Shown here: positions 26,764 through 33,860 of the stretch, one piece after another
Layout: the number at the start of each line of letters is the position of its first letter
How positions within the stretch are numbered: the stretch's first letter is position 1
From: Nonomuraea indica
GTDB lineage: Bacteria > Actinomycetota > Actinomycetes > Streptosporangiales > Streptosporangiaceae
DNA length: 64,000 nucleotides
Direction of reading: 5' to 3'
NCBI RefSeq assembly: GCF_002850745.1
Contig: NZ_KZ559480.1
Location: 1-64,000 of the forward strand
Notes under the pieces: generated by a model
Database searches by the model: none
What the model was told of the DNA's origin: nothing
What the model saw: only the letters and a program-made list of their open reading frames with translations
Made by a program: the position numbers and the translations under genes

Positions 26764-27087
26764 ATGGCCTGGCTCCTGCTCGCCCTCGCCATCACCGCCG
26801 AAGTCCTCGCCACCACAGCACTCAAACTCAGCAACGGCTTCACCCACCTCGGCTGGACCGCCACCGTCGCCCTCGGCTACATCACCTCCTTCACCCTCCT
26901 CGCCCAGGCACTCAAACTCCACCTCGACATGGGCACCGCCTACGCCGTCTGGGCCGGAGCCGGCACCGCCGCCATCGCCCTCATCGGCGCCGCCTTCATG
27001 GGCGAAACCCTCACCCCACTCAAGATCGGCGGCATTCTCCTCATCATCGGCGGCGTCATCGCCCTCAACCTGGCAGGCACCCCTTGA
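26764..27087 (+). CDS. Small multidrug resistance (SMR) efflux protein
   Basis: A 107-residue, four-helix inner-membrane protein of the EmrE/QacE/Sug family, which exports cationic drugs or guanidinium-like compounds by proton antiport. The essential membrane-embedded Glu is Glu13 (AITAEVLATTALKLS), and the conserved YAVWAGAGTA segment is in helix 3. GGAGG precedes the ATG. Its stop codon overlaps the TTG start of a TetR gene, forming a two-gene operon under the palindrome at 26728-26743. Confidence 0.93.
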   Translation: MAWLLLALAITAEVLATTALKLSNGFTHLGWTATVALGYITSFTLLAQALKLHLDMGTAYAVWAGAGTAAIALIGAAFMGETLTPLKIGGILLIIGGVIALNLAGTP

Positions 27088-27644
27088 CCACCCACCCACC
27101 ACCCCGCCCCACCCAGGAACGCGGCCGCCGACGCCGCGCCACGCTCCTCGACGCCGCCGTCGAACTCCTCACCGAAGGCGGCTTCGCCGCCGTCACCCAC
27201 CGCGCCGTCGCCACCCGCGCCGGCCTGCCCCTCGCCGCCACCACCTACTACTTCACCTCACGTGACCAGCTCCTCGCCGAAGCCTTCAACCAGCTCGTCG
27301 ACACCGAACTCGCCACCCTGCGCACCTGGACCACCACCCACGGCCTCACCGCCCTGCCCGACCTCGTCGCCACCGCCGACCCCACCCGCCAACTCGGCCT
27401 GTGGGAGCTGTACGTCCACGCCGGCCGCGACCCCGCCCTGCGCCGCATCGCCCGCCGCTGGAGCGACGGCTGCCTCACCGTCCTCGCCGAAACCCTCGAC
27501 CTGCCCGCCACCGACCCCCGCACCCGCCTGCTCTACACCACCGTCTCCGCCCTGTGGCTCGAACTCGTCGTCGAACGCCGCCCCACCGACGAAGCCCGCA
27601 CCCTGCTCCTCCTCGCCCTGCAAAACGTCTCGCCCACCCGATGA
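27084..27644 (+). CDS. TetR family repressor of the SMR pump operon
   Basis: A 186-residue TetR protein. The helix-turn-helix (about 18-62) contains VTHRAVATRAGLPLAATTYYFTS. The TTG start at 27084 overlaps the pump gene's TGA stop (TTGA), giving translational coupling; the upstream frame is open only by chance through antisense coding sequence. Operon position and the 26728 palindrome suggest drug-responsive autoregulation. Confidence 0.85.
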   Translation: MTTHPPPRPTQERGRRRRATLLDAAVELLTEGGFAAVTHRAVATRAGLPLAATTYYFTSRDQLLAEAFNQLVDTELATLRTWTTTHGLTALPDLVATADPTRQLGLWELYVHAGRDPALRRIARRWSDGCLTVLAETLDLPATDPRTRLLYTTVSALWLELVVERRPTDEARTLLLLALQNVSPTR

Positions 27645-27665
27645 CCCGTTCCCTACACTGCCCCC

Positions 27666-28220
27666 GTGCTGAAACCCGACTACCCGATCCACACCGACCG
27701 GCTGCTGCTGCGCCCCCTCACCCTCGACGACCTGCCCGCCGTCCACGCCTACGAGTCCCGCCCCGACGTCGCCCGCTACCTCTACTGGGAGCCCCGCGAC
27801 CTCGACGCCGTACGCACCTTCCTGCAGAAGAAGGCGACCCGCACCGCCCTGCAGAACGAAGGCGACGCCCTCGACCTGGCCATCACCCTGCGCGACAGCG
27901 GCCAGGTCATCGGCAACGGCCTGCTCATCTGGACCAGCAAAGAACACCGCCAAGGCGAGATCGGCTACGTCCTCCACCCCGACCACCACGGCCACGGCTA
28001 CGCCACCGAAACCGGCCGCGCCCTGCTCGGCCTCGGCTTCGACGGACTCGGCCTGCACCGCATCGTCGGCCGCCTCGACGGCCGCAACACCGCCTCCGCC
28101 CGCGTCCTCGCCAAACTCGGCATGCGCCGCGAGGCCCACCTCGTCCAGAACGAACGCGTCAAGGGCGAATGGACCGACGAGGTCATCTACGCCATGCTCG
28201 AGACCGAGTGGAAACCATGA
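27666..28220 (+). CDS. RimJ/RimL-type GNAT acetyltransferase
   Basis: A 184-residue GNAT protein of the Acetyltransf_3 group, with the family opening HTDRLLLRPLTLDDLPAVHAYES, motif A at HPDHHGHGYATETG and the RNTASARVLAKLGMRREAH signature. Relatives acetylate protein N-termini or antibiotics. GTG start at 27666. Its stop overlaps the start of the DUF952 gene (ATGA), so the two are coupled. Confidence 0.88.
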   Translation: MLKPDYPIHTDRLLLRPLTLDDLPAVHAYESRPDVARYLYWEPRDLDAVRTFLQKKATRTALQNEGDALDLAITLRDSGQVIGNGLLIWTSKEHRQGEIGYVLHPDHHGHGYATETGRALLGLGFDGLGLHRIVGRLDGRNTASARVLAKLGMRREAHLVQNERVKGEWTDEVIYAMLETEWKP

Positions 28221-28522
28221 CCATCCTGCACTTGGCCCTGGCCACCGACTGGGACGCCGCCCGCACCACCGGCGACTACCGCGTCTCCACCCTCGGCCGC
28301 ACCCTCGACCAGGAGGGCTTCATCCACTGCAGCCACGACCACGACCAGCTACGCGGCGTCCAGGCCAGCTACTACGGCCACGTGACCGCGCCCCTGGTCG
28401 TCCTGGAGATCGACCCCACCGGCCTCGACGTGCGCGTCGAAGGCGGCTTCCCGCACGTCTACGGCCCCATCCCGCTGCAGGCGGTCACCGCCGTCCACCC
28501 CTACGAGCCCACCACCCGCTGA
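28217..28522 (+). CDS. DUF952 domain-containing protein
   Basis: A 101-residue single-domain protein. Family marks are the N-terminal LHLALATDWDAA, GFIHCSHDHDQL in the middle and FPHVYGPIPLQAVTAV near the end. DUF952 proteins have an ADP-ribosyltransferase-like fold by published family description, but no enzymatic role is established that I can cite. It is coupled to the GNAT gene by a 4-base overlap. Confidence 0.88.
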   Translation: MTILHLALATDWDAARTTGDYRVSTLGRTLDQEGFIHCSHDHDQLRGVQASYYGHVTAPLVVLEIDPTGLDVRVEGGFPHVYGPIPLQAVTAVHPYEPTTR

Positions 28523-28542
28523 CCCCGTCCCTCTGACACCCG

Positions 28543-28572
28543 CGATCCCCGGAGCCTCGGCGCCGAGGATCG
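28543..28572 (+). terminator. Possible stem-loop after the GNAT-DUF952 pair
   Basis: CGATCC (28543-28548) pairs with GGATCG (28567-28572), and the perfect 14-bp palindrome CCTCGGCGCCGAGG lies inside at 28555-28568. Alternative stems compete and no T tract follows, so termination is uncertain. Immediately after come three copies of GCTCAGCC(AT) at 28577-28604, a short slippage repeat. Confidence 0.35.
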
Positions 28573-28637
28573 CCGGGCTCAGCCATGCTCAGCCATGCTC
28601 AGCCGGGGTACGCCGGGGGAGGGGAGGGGCCACCATA

Positions 28638-29024
28638 ATGATCACCATGGATCCCGTCACGGCGGCACGACGCTTCGCCGACACCTGGCAGCGCGGCTGG
28701 ACCCACCACGACGCCGACGCCATCACCACTCTGTACGCGGCCGACGCCGAACACGTCTCGATGCCGTTCCGCCCGCCGCACCGGGGCAGGGCCGCCATCG
28801 CCGACTACATCCGCCGGTCGTTCGAGGGGGAGACCATCGAGCGGGTCACGTTCGCGCCGCCGCTCGTGGACGGCGACCAGGCCGCCATCGAGTGGCGGGT
28901 GCACGCCTACGACGACCGCGGGACCCCCGTCACGCTCGCCGGGTGCGTGTTCGCCCGCTTCGACGCCCACGGCCTCGCCGTACGCACCCGCGACTACTGG
29001 CACACCGCCGAGGGCCACCTGTGA
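28638..29024 (+). CDS. SnoaL-like / NTF2-fold protein
   Basis: A 128-residue protein with the pattern of the SnoaL/NTF2-like fold: an N-terminal helix pair (TAARRFADTWQRGWTHHDADAITTLYAADAEH is characteristic in spacing), central PFRPPHRGRAAIADYIRRSF, and terminal beta strands ending in RDYWHTAEG. Such proteins are isomerases, hydrolases or ligand binders, and the role here is unknown. GGGGAGGGG precedes the start. Confidence 0.8.
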   Translation: MITMDPVTAARRFADTWQRGWTHHDADAITTLYAADAEHVSMPFRPPHRGRAAIADYIRRSFEGETIERVTFAPPLVDGDQAAIEWRVHAYDDRGTPVTLAGCVFARFDAHGLAVRTRDYWHTAEGHL

Positions 29025-29084
29025 TCTTGCCCGGGCGCGGGGGAGCGGCCCCGACCTCACGGCGGCCCCGGCTTCACCTAGAGG

Positions 29085-29336
29085 TCAGAGGCGGACGGGA
29101 GCCATCCGCACCGGCGCCGGACCCTGCGCGTGCGGCGCCTGGGGCAGCTGCGGAGCCGGAGCCGCGGGCCGAGCCATCTCACGCGCCCGCTCCGCCTCGG
29201 CCAGCCGCTCGGCGCACCCGCCGGCGCAGTAACCGTTGGTCACGATCAGCCGCCCCCGCAGCGCCGTGTACGACTCACGGCCCGTGGCGGGCAGAACTCC
29301 CTGACACACCGAGCACAAGACCGACTGAGTCCCCAC
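29085..29336 (-). CDS. Small cysteine-rich (zinc-ribbon-like) protein
   Basis: An 83-residue protein. An N-terminal CSVC pair and a later CAGGC pair, about 28 residues apart, could hold one zinc ion. The C-terminal half is an Ala/Pro/Gln-rich tail (PAAPAPQLPQAPHAQGP). I do not recognise a named family. A GAGAGGAGCA ribosome site lies upstream of the ATG. Confidence 0.6.
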   Translation of the reverse strand: MGTQSVLCSVCQGVLPATGRESYTALRGRLIVTNGYCAGGCAERLAEAERAREMARPAAPAPQLPQAPHAQGPAPVRMAPVRL

Positions 29337-29466
29337 GTGCTGCTCCTCTCGCGGCGCGGATAGCAGATTCCCACACTAAACCGCGACCGAGCCGGGGGAC
29401 AGCGAATCAACTCAAGGTCAAGCGAACCGTCATGCTCACGCAGCGTCACAATCCAGCCTACTTGAC

Positions 29467-29480
29467 ATAATGTTCATTAT
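29467..29480. promoter_or_regulatory. AT-rich palindrome ATAATG-TT-CATTAT
   Basis: A 6-bp inverted repeat with a TT spacer that includes the end of a TTGACA -35-like box. Such a pure-AT dyad in this background is likely protein-bound, but it is 240 bases from the nearest rightward start and 131 bases from the leftward one, so the target is unclear. Confidence 0.4.
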
Positions 29481-29683
29481 CGAGCAATTACGAACAGTGG
29501 CCCTGGCAAGGGCGAACGCCCCGATCGACGGCTCCACGCACCGCGCACCACCACCCGCCTCGCCGGCGATCACCGACAGCGTGATTCTCGTCACCCCATG
29601 CTCACAGGACCCGGCAGACACCTCCGACACCTCGGCGCCACCCGGTGCGGAGCGTCCCGGACACAGGATGCCGTCAACACCCT

Positions 29684-29713
29684 CTGACATTCACGTCAAG
29701 GCAAGGCTACGAT
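29684..29713 (+). promoter_or_regulatory. Candidate leaderless promoter
   Basis: CTGACA (29684-29689) and TACGAT (29708-29713) are separated by 18 bases. Transcription would begin around 29720, exactly the ATG of the small membrane protein gene, which has no ribosome site. This is typical of leaderless actinobacterial messages. Confidence 0.45.
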
Positions 29714-29719
29714 CAATGC

Positions 29720-29974
29720 ATGCACAGCCTGGCGATCTCCACCCCGGGCCTGATCGCGCTCACCGCGGTCGTGACCGCCGCGATCATCTACCTGATCATC
29801 GTGGCCGTCCGCCTCACCCAGCGCCCCCGCAACCGCCCCGCCCCCAGTGCCGACCTGGTCGACCAGGCCCGCGAGCTCAAGGCGATGGGCCAGCTCCAGG
29901 AGGCCGTCTTCCTCGTCCGCGGCGAGACCGGCATGAGCCATCGCGCCGCCACCCGCTTCGTCAACCGCCTCTGA
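29720..29974 (+). CDS. Small membrane-anchored protein with L7/L12-like tail
   Basis: An 84-residue protein. One N-terminal membrane helix (about 9-30, ending in VRLTQRPRNRP) is followed by a cytosolic segment of about 50 residues. LVDQARELKAMGQLQEAVFLVRGETGMSHRAATRFV has the length and charge pattern of the helical C-terminal region of bL12-like proteins common in actinomycetes. Function unknown. The ATG at 29720 is favoured by the promoter placement and by the onset of the hydrophobic helix. Confidence 0.65.
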   Translation: MHSLAISTPGLIALTAVVTAAIIYLIIVAVRLTQRPRNRPAPSADLVDQARELKAMGQLQEAVFLVRGETGMSHRAATRFVNRL

Positions 29975-30073
29975 AACCACCCTCGATCCCCCGAAACAGC
30001 GCGATACCGGACAGAAGGTGGATTCTGTTTGGTTTGACTGATTCGGCGGCCTCATGCGCCCGAGCGTGCGCCG

Positions 30074-31537
30074 TCACCAGTAGCCGAGGATCTTGAACCA
30101 GAGCGCGCCGACGCCCATCCACACGACGATGTTGACCGCGGCGACGATCACGCCGTTGCGCCACCACTCGGCCAGCGTGACGTAGCCGCTGCCGAACAGG
30201 ACAGGCGCGGGGCCCGAGGAGTAGTGGGTGAGCCCGCCGTACAGGGAGCTGATGAAGCCCAGCACCAGCGCGGCCATCATCGGCGGGGCCCCGGTGGCCA
30301 GGGCGGCGGCCAGGAACGCGCCGTACATCGCGGCCACGTGCGCGGTGTTGCTGGCGAAGGCGTAGTGGGAGGCGAAGTAGACCAGGGTGAGCAGGACGAA
30401 CGCGACCTGCCACGACAGGCCTCCCGCGACACCGGTGATCGTGGTGCTGAACCAGCCGATGACGCCGAGTTTCTGCAGTTGCCCCGCCATCATCACCAGG
30501 ACGGCGAACCAGGTCAGCGTGGTCCACGCGGACTTGTCGCCGGCGAGGTCGTTCCAGGTGAGCACCCGGGTGATGAGCAGAGTCGCCACGCCGACGAACG
30601 CGCTGGCGGTGGCCGACAGGCCCCACACCTGGCTGCCGAGTGACCACAGGGTCAGCAGGGTCACGAAGACGCCCGCCATGATCCATTCGGGTCGGGTCAT
30701 CGGGCCGAGTTCCGCGAGCTGGGCGCGGGCAGCCCGGGGCGCCTCGGGGGTGTCGCGCAGTTCGGGCGGGTACACCTTGTACAGCAGGGCCGGGATCACG
30801 ACGAGGGCGACGATTCCGGGGACGATCGCGGCTACCGTCCAGGTCAGCCAGCTGATCTCGACGCCCTGCGCTCCCGCGAACTCCTGCACCAGCGGGTTGG
30901 CGGCCATGGCGGTGGCGAACATGGCGCTGGTGATGACGTTGACGCCCATCGCGGTCGCCGTCAGGTAGGCGCCGAGCCGGCGGCGGGTCTCGCCGTTCGG
31001 TCGCGAGCCGGCCTGTTCGCTCAGCGAGGCGATGATCGGGTAGATGACTCCGCCGGAGCGGGCGGTGTTGCTGGGGGTGGCCGGGGCCAGGATGAGGTCC
31101 GTCAGGGCCAGGCCGTAGCCGAGGCCGAGGCTGCGTCTGCCGAGCATGGCCACGAACCACAGGGCGACCCGTCGTCCGAGTCCTGTCTTGGTGACGGCGA
31201 TGGAGATGAAGAAGGCGGCCACGATGAGCCAGATGGTGGGTTCGGCGAACCCGCTCAGCGCGACCGCCGGTTCCAGGACGCCGGTGATCATGGTGAAGGT
31301 GAGGCCGGTCAGCGCGACGGCGGCGAGCGGCATCGGCTGTGCGATGAGTCCGAGCACGGTGGCGACGAAGACGGCCAGCACGGCCCAGCCGCCCGGTTCG
31401 ACGGCCGCGGGCCGCGGCAGCAGGTAGAGGGCGAGTCCGATGGCGATGGGGGTGGCCCAGCGCGCGGCTGTCCACCACCGTCGGCCTTGCCGGGCTGGTT
31501 TCGGGCTCAAGGTGTTCTTCGGCTGAGGCTGTGGCAT
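30074..31537 (-). CDS. SLC13/DASS-family anion (dicarboxylate/citrate-like) transporter
   Basis: A 487-residue polytopic membrane protein of the DASS family (CitT/SodiT-like). The two SNT-type motifs that bind Na+ and substrate in this family are present as TPSNTARSGG (about residue 150) and ASNTAHVAAMYG in the second half. The C-terminal SSLYGGLTHYSSGPAPVLFGSGYV is characteristic of the 2-oxoglutarate/citrate antiporter subgroup. The start ATG has GGGAAGGG upstream. It likely carries C4-C6 carboxylates; the exact substrate is unknown. Confidence 0.85.
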   Translation of the reverse strand: MPQPQPKNTLSPKPARQGRRWWTAARWATPIAIGLALYLLPRPAAVEPGGWAVLAVFVATVLGLIAQPMPLAAVALTGLTFTMITGVLEPAVALSGFAEPTIWLIVAAFFISIAVTKTGLGRRVALWFVAMLGRRSLGLGYGLALTDLILAPATPSNTARSGGVIYPIIASLSEQAGSRPNGETRRRLGAYLTATAMGVNVITSAMFATAMAANPLVQEFAGAQGVEISWLTWTVAAIVPGIVALVVIPALLYKVYPPELRDTPEAPRAARAQLAELGPMTRPEWIMAGVFVTLLTLWSLGSQVWGLSATASAFVGVATLLITRVLTWNDLAGDKSAWTTLTWFAVLVMMAGQLQKLGVIGWFSTTITGVAGGLSWQVAFVLLTLVYFASHYAFASNTAHVAAMYGAFLAAALATGAPPMMAALVLGFISSLYGGLTHYSSGPAPVLFGSGYVTLAEWWRNGVIVAAVNIVVWMGVGALWFKILGYW

Positions 31538-32140
31538 GACGCCCTTCCCATCATTGCCCATGGGTTTTTCGGGCTGTAGGACCAGTGTGGGCATCCGGGC
31601 GCCGGGAGCGCTTGCAGCGGAAGTCACTCTGAGCAGGGTCTTTGGGCCTTCTGAATGCCCATGTCACGGGGGGTGCGGCTGGCGTTCCCGCCCGCCGCGC
31701 CCCGGCCGCCTCGCCGGCGTCAGGTCCGTCCGGTGACGCCGGCGGCGGGCGTCGCGGGCGTCGCGGTGGGCGGCGGGCCGTCGCGGGGTGGCGTGCCGCG
31801 TCGGTGCCGTCGCGCTGAGGGGGCGGGTCCGTACGGTCGGTGGCGGGTTTCGGTCTCGTGAGGCGCGGCGCGCGCGGGCGGTGGGGGCGCGATTTTCCCC
31901 CCCAAGATCCGCCCAAAACCGGACAAGTGCCATCGTAGTGGGCCACTTTTTGCGGTGATCTGTCAGCACCGCTTGCCCGTACATGTCAGCATCAAGACAT
32001 GTACGGGTCTTATGGGACGGTCGGAAAGTGGCGGGACCGGTGGGACGAACCCCCGCCGCGCACGCCCGGCTGACCCCGCCCGGCCCGCACGGCGGCCCTC
32101 CCCCGCCCCGCTCGACCGATCGTCCGAAGGAAGCTCCCCC
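31538..32140. other. Intergenic region upstream of the hypX-like gene
   Basis: Six hundred bases between the divergent anion transporter and the hypX-like gene. The first 350 bases are extremely GC-rich with no convincing gene. From about 31895 the composition drops (GATTTTCCCCCCAAG, CCACTTTTTGCGG), which suggests the hypX promoter, and the 12-bp inverted repeat at 31976-32007 follows. Confidence 0.5.
31976..32007. promoter_or_regulatory. Perfect 12-bp inverted repeat before the hypX-like gene
   Basis: CCCGTACATGTC (31976-31987) and GACATGTACGGG (31996-32007) flank an 8-base loop. The dyad lies about 135 bases before the TTG start, just after an AT-rich segment. As DNA it is a good two-site operator; as RNA it would be a strong hairpin in the leader. 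No T tract follows, which argues against a plain terminator. Confidence 0.6.
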
Positions 32141-33844
32141 TTGCGTATCTTGCTGCTCTGCTCCTCGTTCAACGGCCTCACCCAGCGCGCCTGGCTGGAA
32201 CTGCGCCGGGCCGGACACGACGTCAGCGTCGAGCTGGCACTGTCGGAGCAGGTGATGCTGGAGGCCGCCCAGCTGGCCAAGCCCGACCTGGTGATCTGCC
32301 CGTTCCTGAAGGAGAAGGTCCCCTCCCGGCTGTGGCGCACCCAGCGGACGATCATCATCCATCCCGGCCCGCCCGGCGACCGCGGCCCCTCCTCCCTCGA
32401 CTGGGCCATCCTCGACGCCGAACCCGAATGGGGCGTCACCGCCCTGCAGGCCGTCGAGGAGATGGACGCCGGCCCCATCTGGGGCTACCGCACCTTCCCC
32501 ATGCCGGCCGAACCGCCCCGCAAGTCCGCCCTCTACAACGGGCCCGTCGCCGACGCCGCCGTCGAACTCGTCCTGGAGGTGGCCGCCAAGGCGGCCGACC
32601 CGTCCTTCCTGCCCACTCCCCTCGACTACGGCCGGCCCGAGGTCCGCGGCCGGCTCCGGCCGGGCATGCGCCACGCCGACCGGCAGTTCTCCTGGAACGA
32701 GCCGACCGACGCGGTGCTGCGGCGGGTCCGTGCCGCCGACGGCGCGCCCGGCGGCCGGGCCCTGCTGTGCGACCTGCCGGTGCGGGTGTTCGACGTCTAC
32801 CGCGGCCCGGCCCTGTCCGGGCCGCCCGGCACGGTGGCGGGGCGACGCGAGGGCGCGGTGCTCGTGCACACCGGCGACGGCACCGTGTGGGTGGGCCACC
32901 TGCGCCGCGACGAACCCGGCGCCGTCAAGCTGCCCGCCGCCACCGTGCTCGGCGAGCACCTCGCCACCGCCGGCGAGGTGAGCGGCTACAGCGAGATCAC
33001 CTACGACCGGGGCGAACACGTCGGCGTGCTCAGCTTCGACTTCTACAACGGCGCCATGTCCACCGACCAGTGCCGGCGCCTGGCCTCCGCCCTGCGTTAC
33101 GCCGCCGCGCAGGACACCCGCGTGCTGGTGGTCCGCGGCGGTGAGGTGTTCTCCAACGGCATCCACCTCAACGTGATCGAGGCCGCGCGGCACCCGGAGA
33201 TGGAGGCGTGGATGAACATCAACGCCATCAACCAGGTCTGCCGCCAGATCATCGAGTGCACCGGGCAGCTGGTGGTCACCTCCCTGGGCGGCAACGCGGG
33301 CGCGGGCGGCGTGATGATGGGGCTGGGGGCCGACCGGGTGCTGGTCCGCGAGGGGGTGGTGCTCAACCCGCACTACCGCACGATGGGGCTGTTCGGCTCG
33401 GAGTACTGGACGTACGTGCTGCCGCGGCGGGTGGGCGCGGCGACGGCGCGGCGGCTGACCCGCGACGCGCTGCCCATCGGCGCGCCGGAGGCGCTCGCGA
33501 CGGGCCTGGCCGACGTGGTGCTGCCCGGCCCGCGGCTCGACTTCGAGCGGGCGGTGCTGGCCGAGGCCGAACGGCTGGCGCAGGACCCGGGCTACGAGGC
33601 GATGCTGGCCGCCAAGCGGGAGGCGCGTGAGCAGGACGAGCTGCGCAAGCCGCTGGACGCCTACCGGGTGGAGGAGCTGGCCGAGATGAGCCGTGACATG
33701 TTCGACGACCGGCACGGCTTCCGCGCGGCGCGTCAGGCGTTCGTGCTCAAGCACAAGCCCGAGGCCACGCCGGAGCATCTGGCCGCTCACCGCGATCTCG
33801 TCGGCGGGTCGGGGGCACCGGCCACAGTCGCATCTCATATGTGA
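32141..33844 (+). CDS. hypX: HypX/HoxX-like protein: formyltransferase fused to enoyl-CoA hydratase
   Basis: A 567-residue two-domain protein. Residues 1-260 are a formyltransferase-like domain with HPGPPGDRGPSSLDWAI around His74. Residues about 285-540 form a crotonase-fold domain with GNAGAGGVMMGLGADRV and LNPHYRTMGLFGSEYWTY. Both stretches are typical of HypX, which makes the CO ligand of NiFe hydrogenases from formyl-tetrahydrofolate in air. No hydrogenase or other hyp gene is in the window, so either the hydrogenase is elsewhere or the role differs. The TTG at 32141 has AAGGAAG upstream. Confidence 0.85.
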   Translation: MRILLLCSSFNGLTQRAWLELRRAGHDVSVELALSEQVMLEAAQLAKPDLVICPFLKEKVPSRLWRTQRTIIIHPGPPGDRGPSSLDWAILDAEPEWGVTALQAVEEMDAGPIWGYRTFPMPAEPPRKSALYNGPVADAAVELVLEVAAKAADPSFLPTPLDYGRPEVRGRLRPGMRHADRQFSWNEPTDAVLRRVRAADGAPGGRALLCDLPVRVFDVYRGPALSGPPGTVAGRREGAVLVHTGDGTVWVGHLRRDEPGAVKLPAATVLGEHLATAGEVSGYSEITYDRGEHVGVLSFDFYNGAMSTDQCRRLASALRYAAAQDTRVLVVRGGEVFSNGIHLNVIEAARHPEMEAWMNINAINQVCRQIIECTGQLVVTSLGGNAGAGGVMMGLGADRVLVREGVVLNPHYRTMGLFGSEYWTYVLPRRVGAATARRLTRDALPIGAPEALATGLADVVLPGPRLDFERAVLAEAERLAQDPGYEAMLAAKREAREQDELRKPLDAYRVEELAEMSRDMFDDRHGFRAARQAFVLKHKPEATPEHLAAHRDLVGGSGAPATVASHM

Positions 33845-33847
33845 GAT
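33832..33847. promoter_or_regulatory. Palindrome at the hypX/XRE-MurA junction
   Basis: ATCTCA-TATG-TGAGAT is an inverted repeat of 6-bp arms that spans the stop codon of the hypX-like gene and ends 13 bases before the XRE-MurA start. XRE-type helix-turn-helix proteins bind dyads of this size, so autoregulation by the fusion protein is plausible but unproven. Confidence 0.5.
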
Positions 33848-33860
33848 ATGGTCGGGTCTT

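Larger units (their letters stand above)
29337..29719. other. Intergenic region with AT-rich dyad
   Basis: No supported gene is seen. The palindrome ATAATG-TT-CATTAT at 29467-29480 stands out in GC-rich surroundings and overlaps a TTGACA box (29462-29467). A candidate promoter for the next small gene is at 29684-29713. The middle (about 29500-29680) shows no structure that I can interpret. Confidence 0.4.

Noticed and set aside
25023..27083. Long plus-strand open frame running into the TetR gene
   Set aside because: It passes antisense through the PhyH and radical SAM genes and through the SMR gene in another frame; only the part from the TTG at 27084 is a real TetR protein.
29436..29690. 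84-codon minus-strand open frame over the AT-rich dyad
   Set aside because: No ribosome site, crosses the promoter-like elements, and the translation has no recognisable feature.
31664..33838. Very long open frame on the minus strand opposite the hypX-like gene
   Set aside because: It is a GC-rich antisense shadow; the plus strand encodes a complete conserved two-domain protein, and the minus translation is low-complexity His/Gly/Val-rich with no family resemblance.
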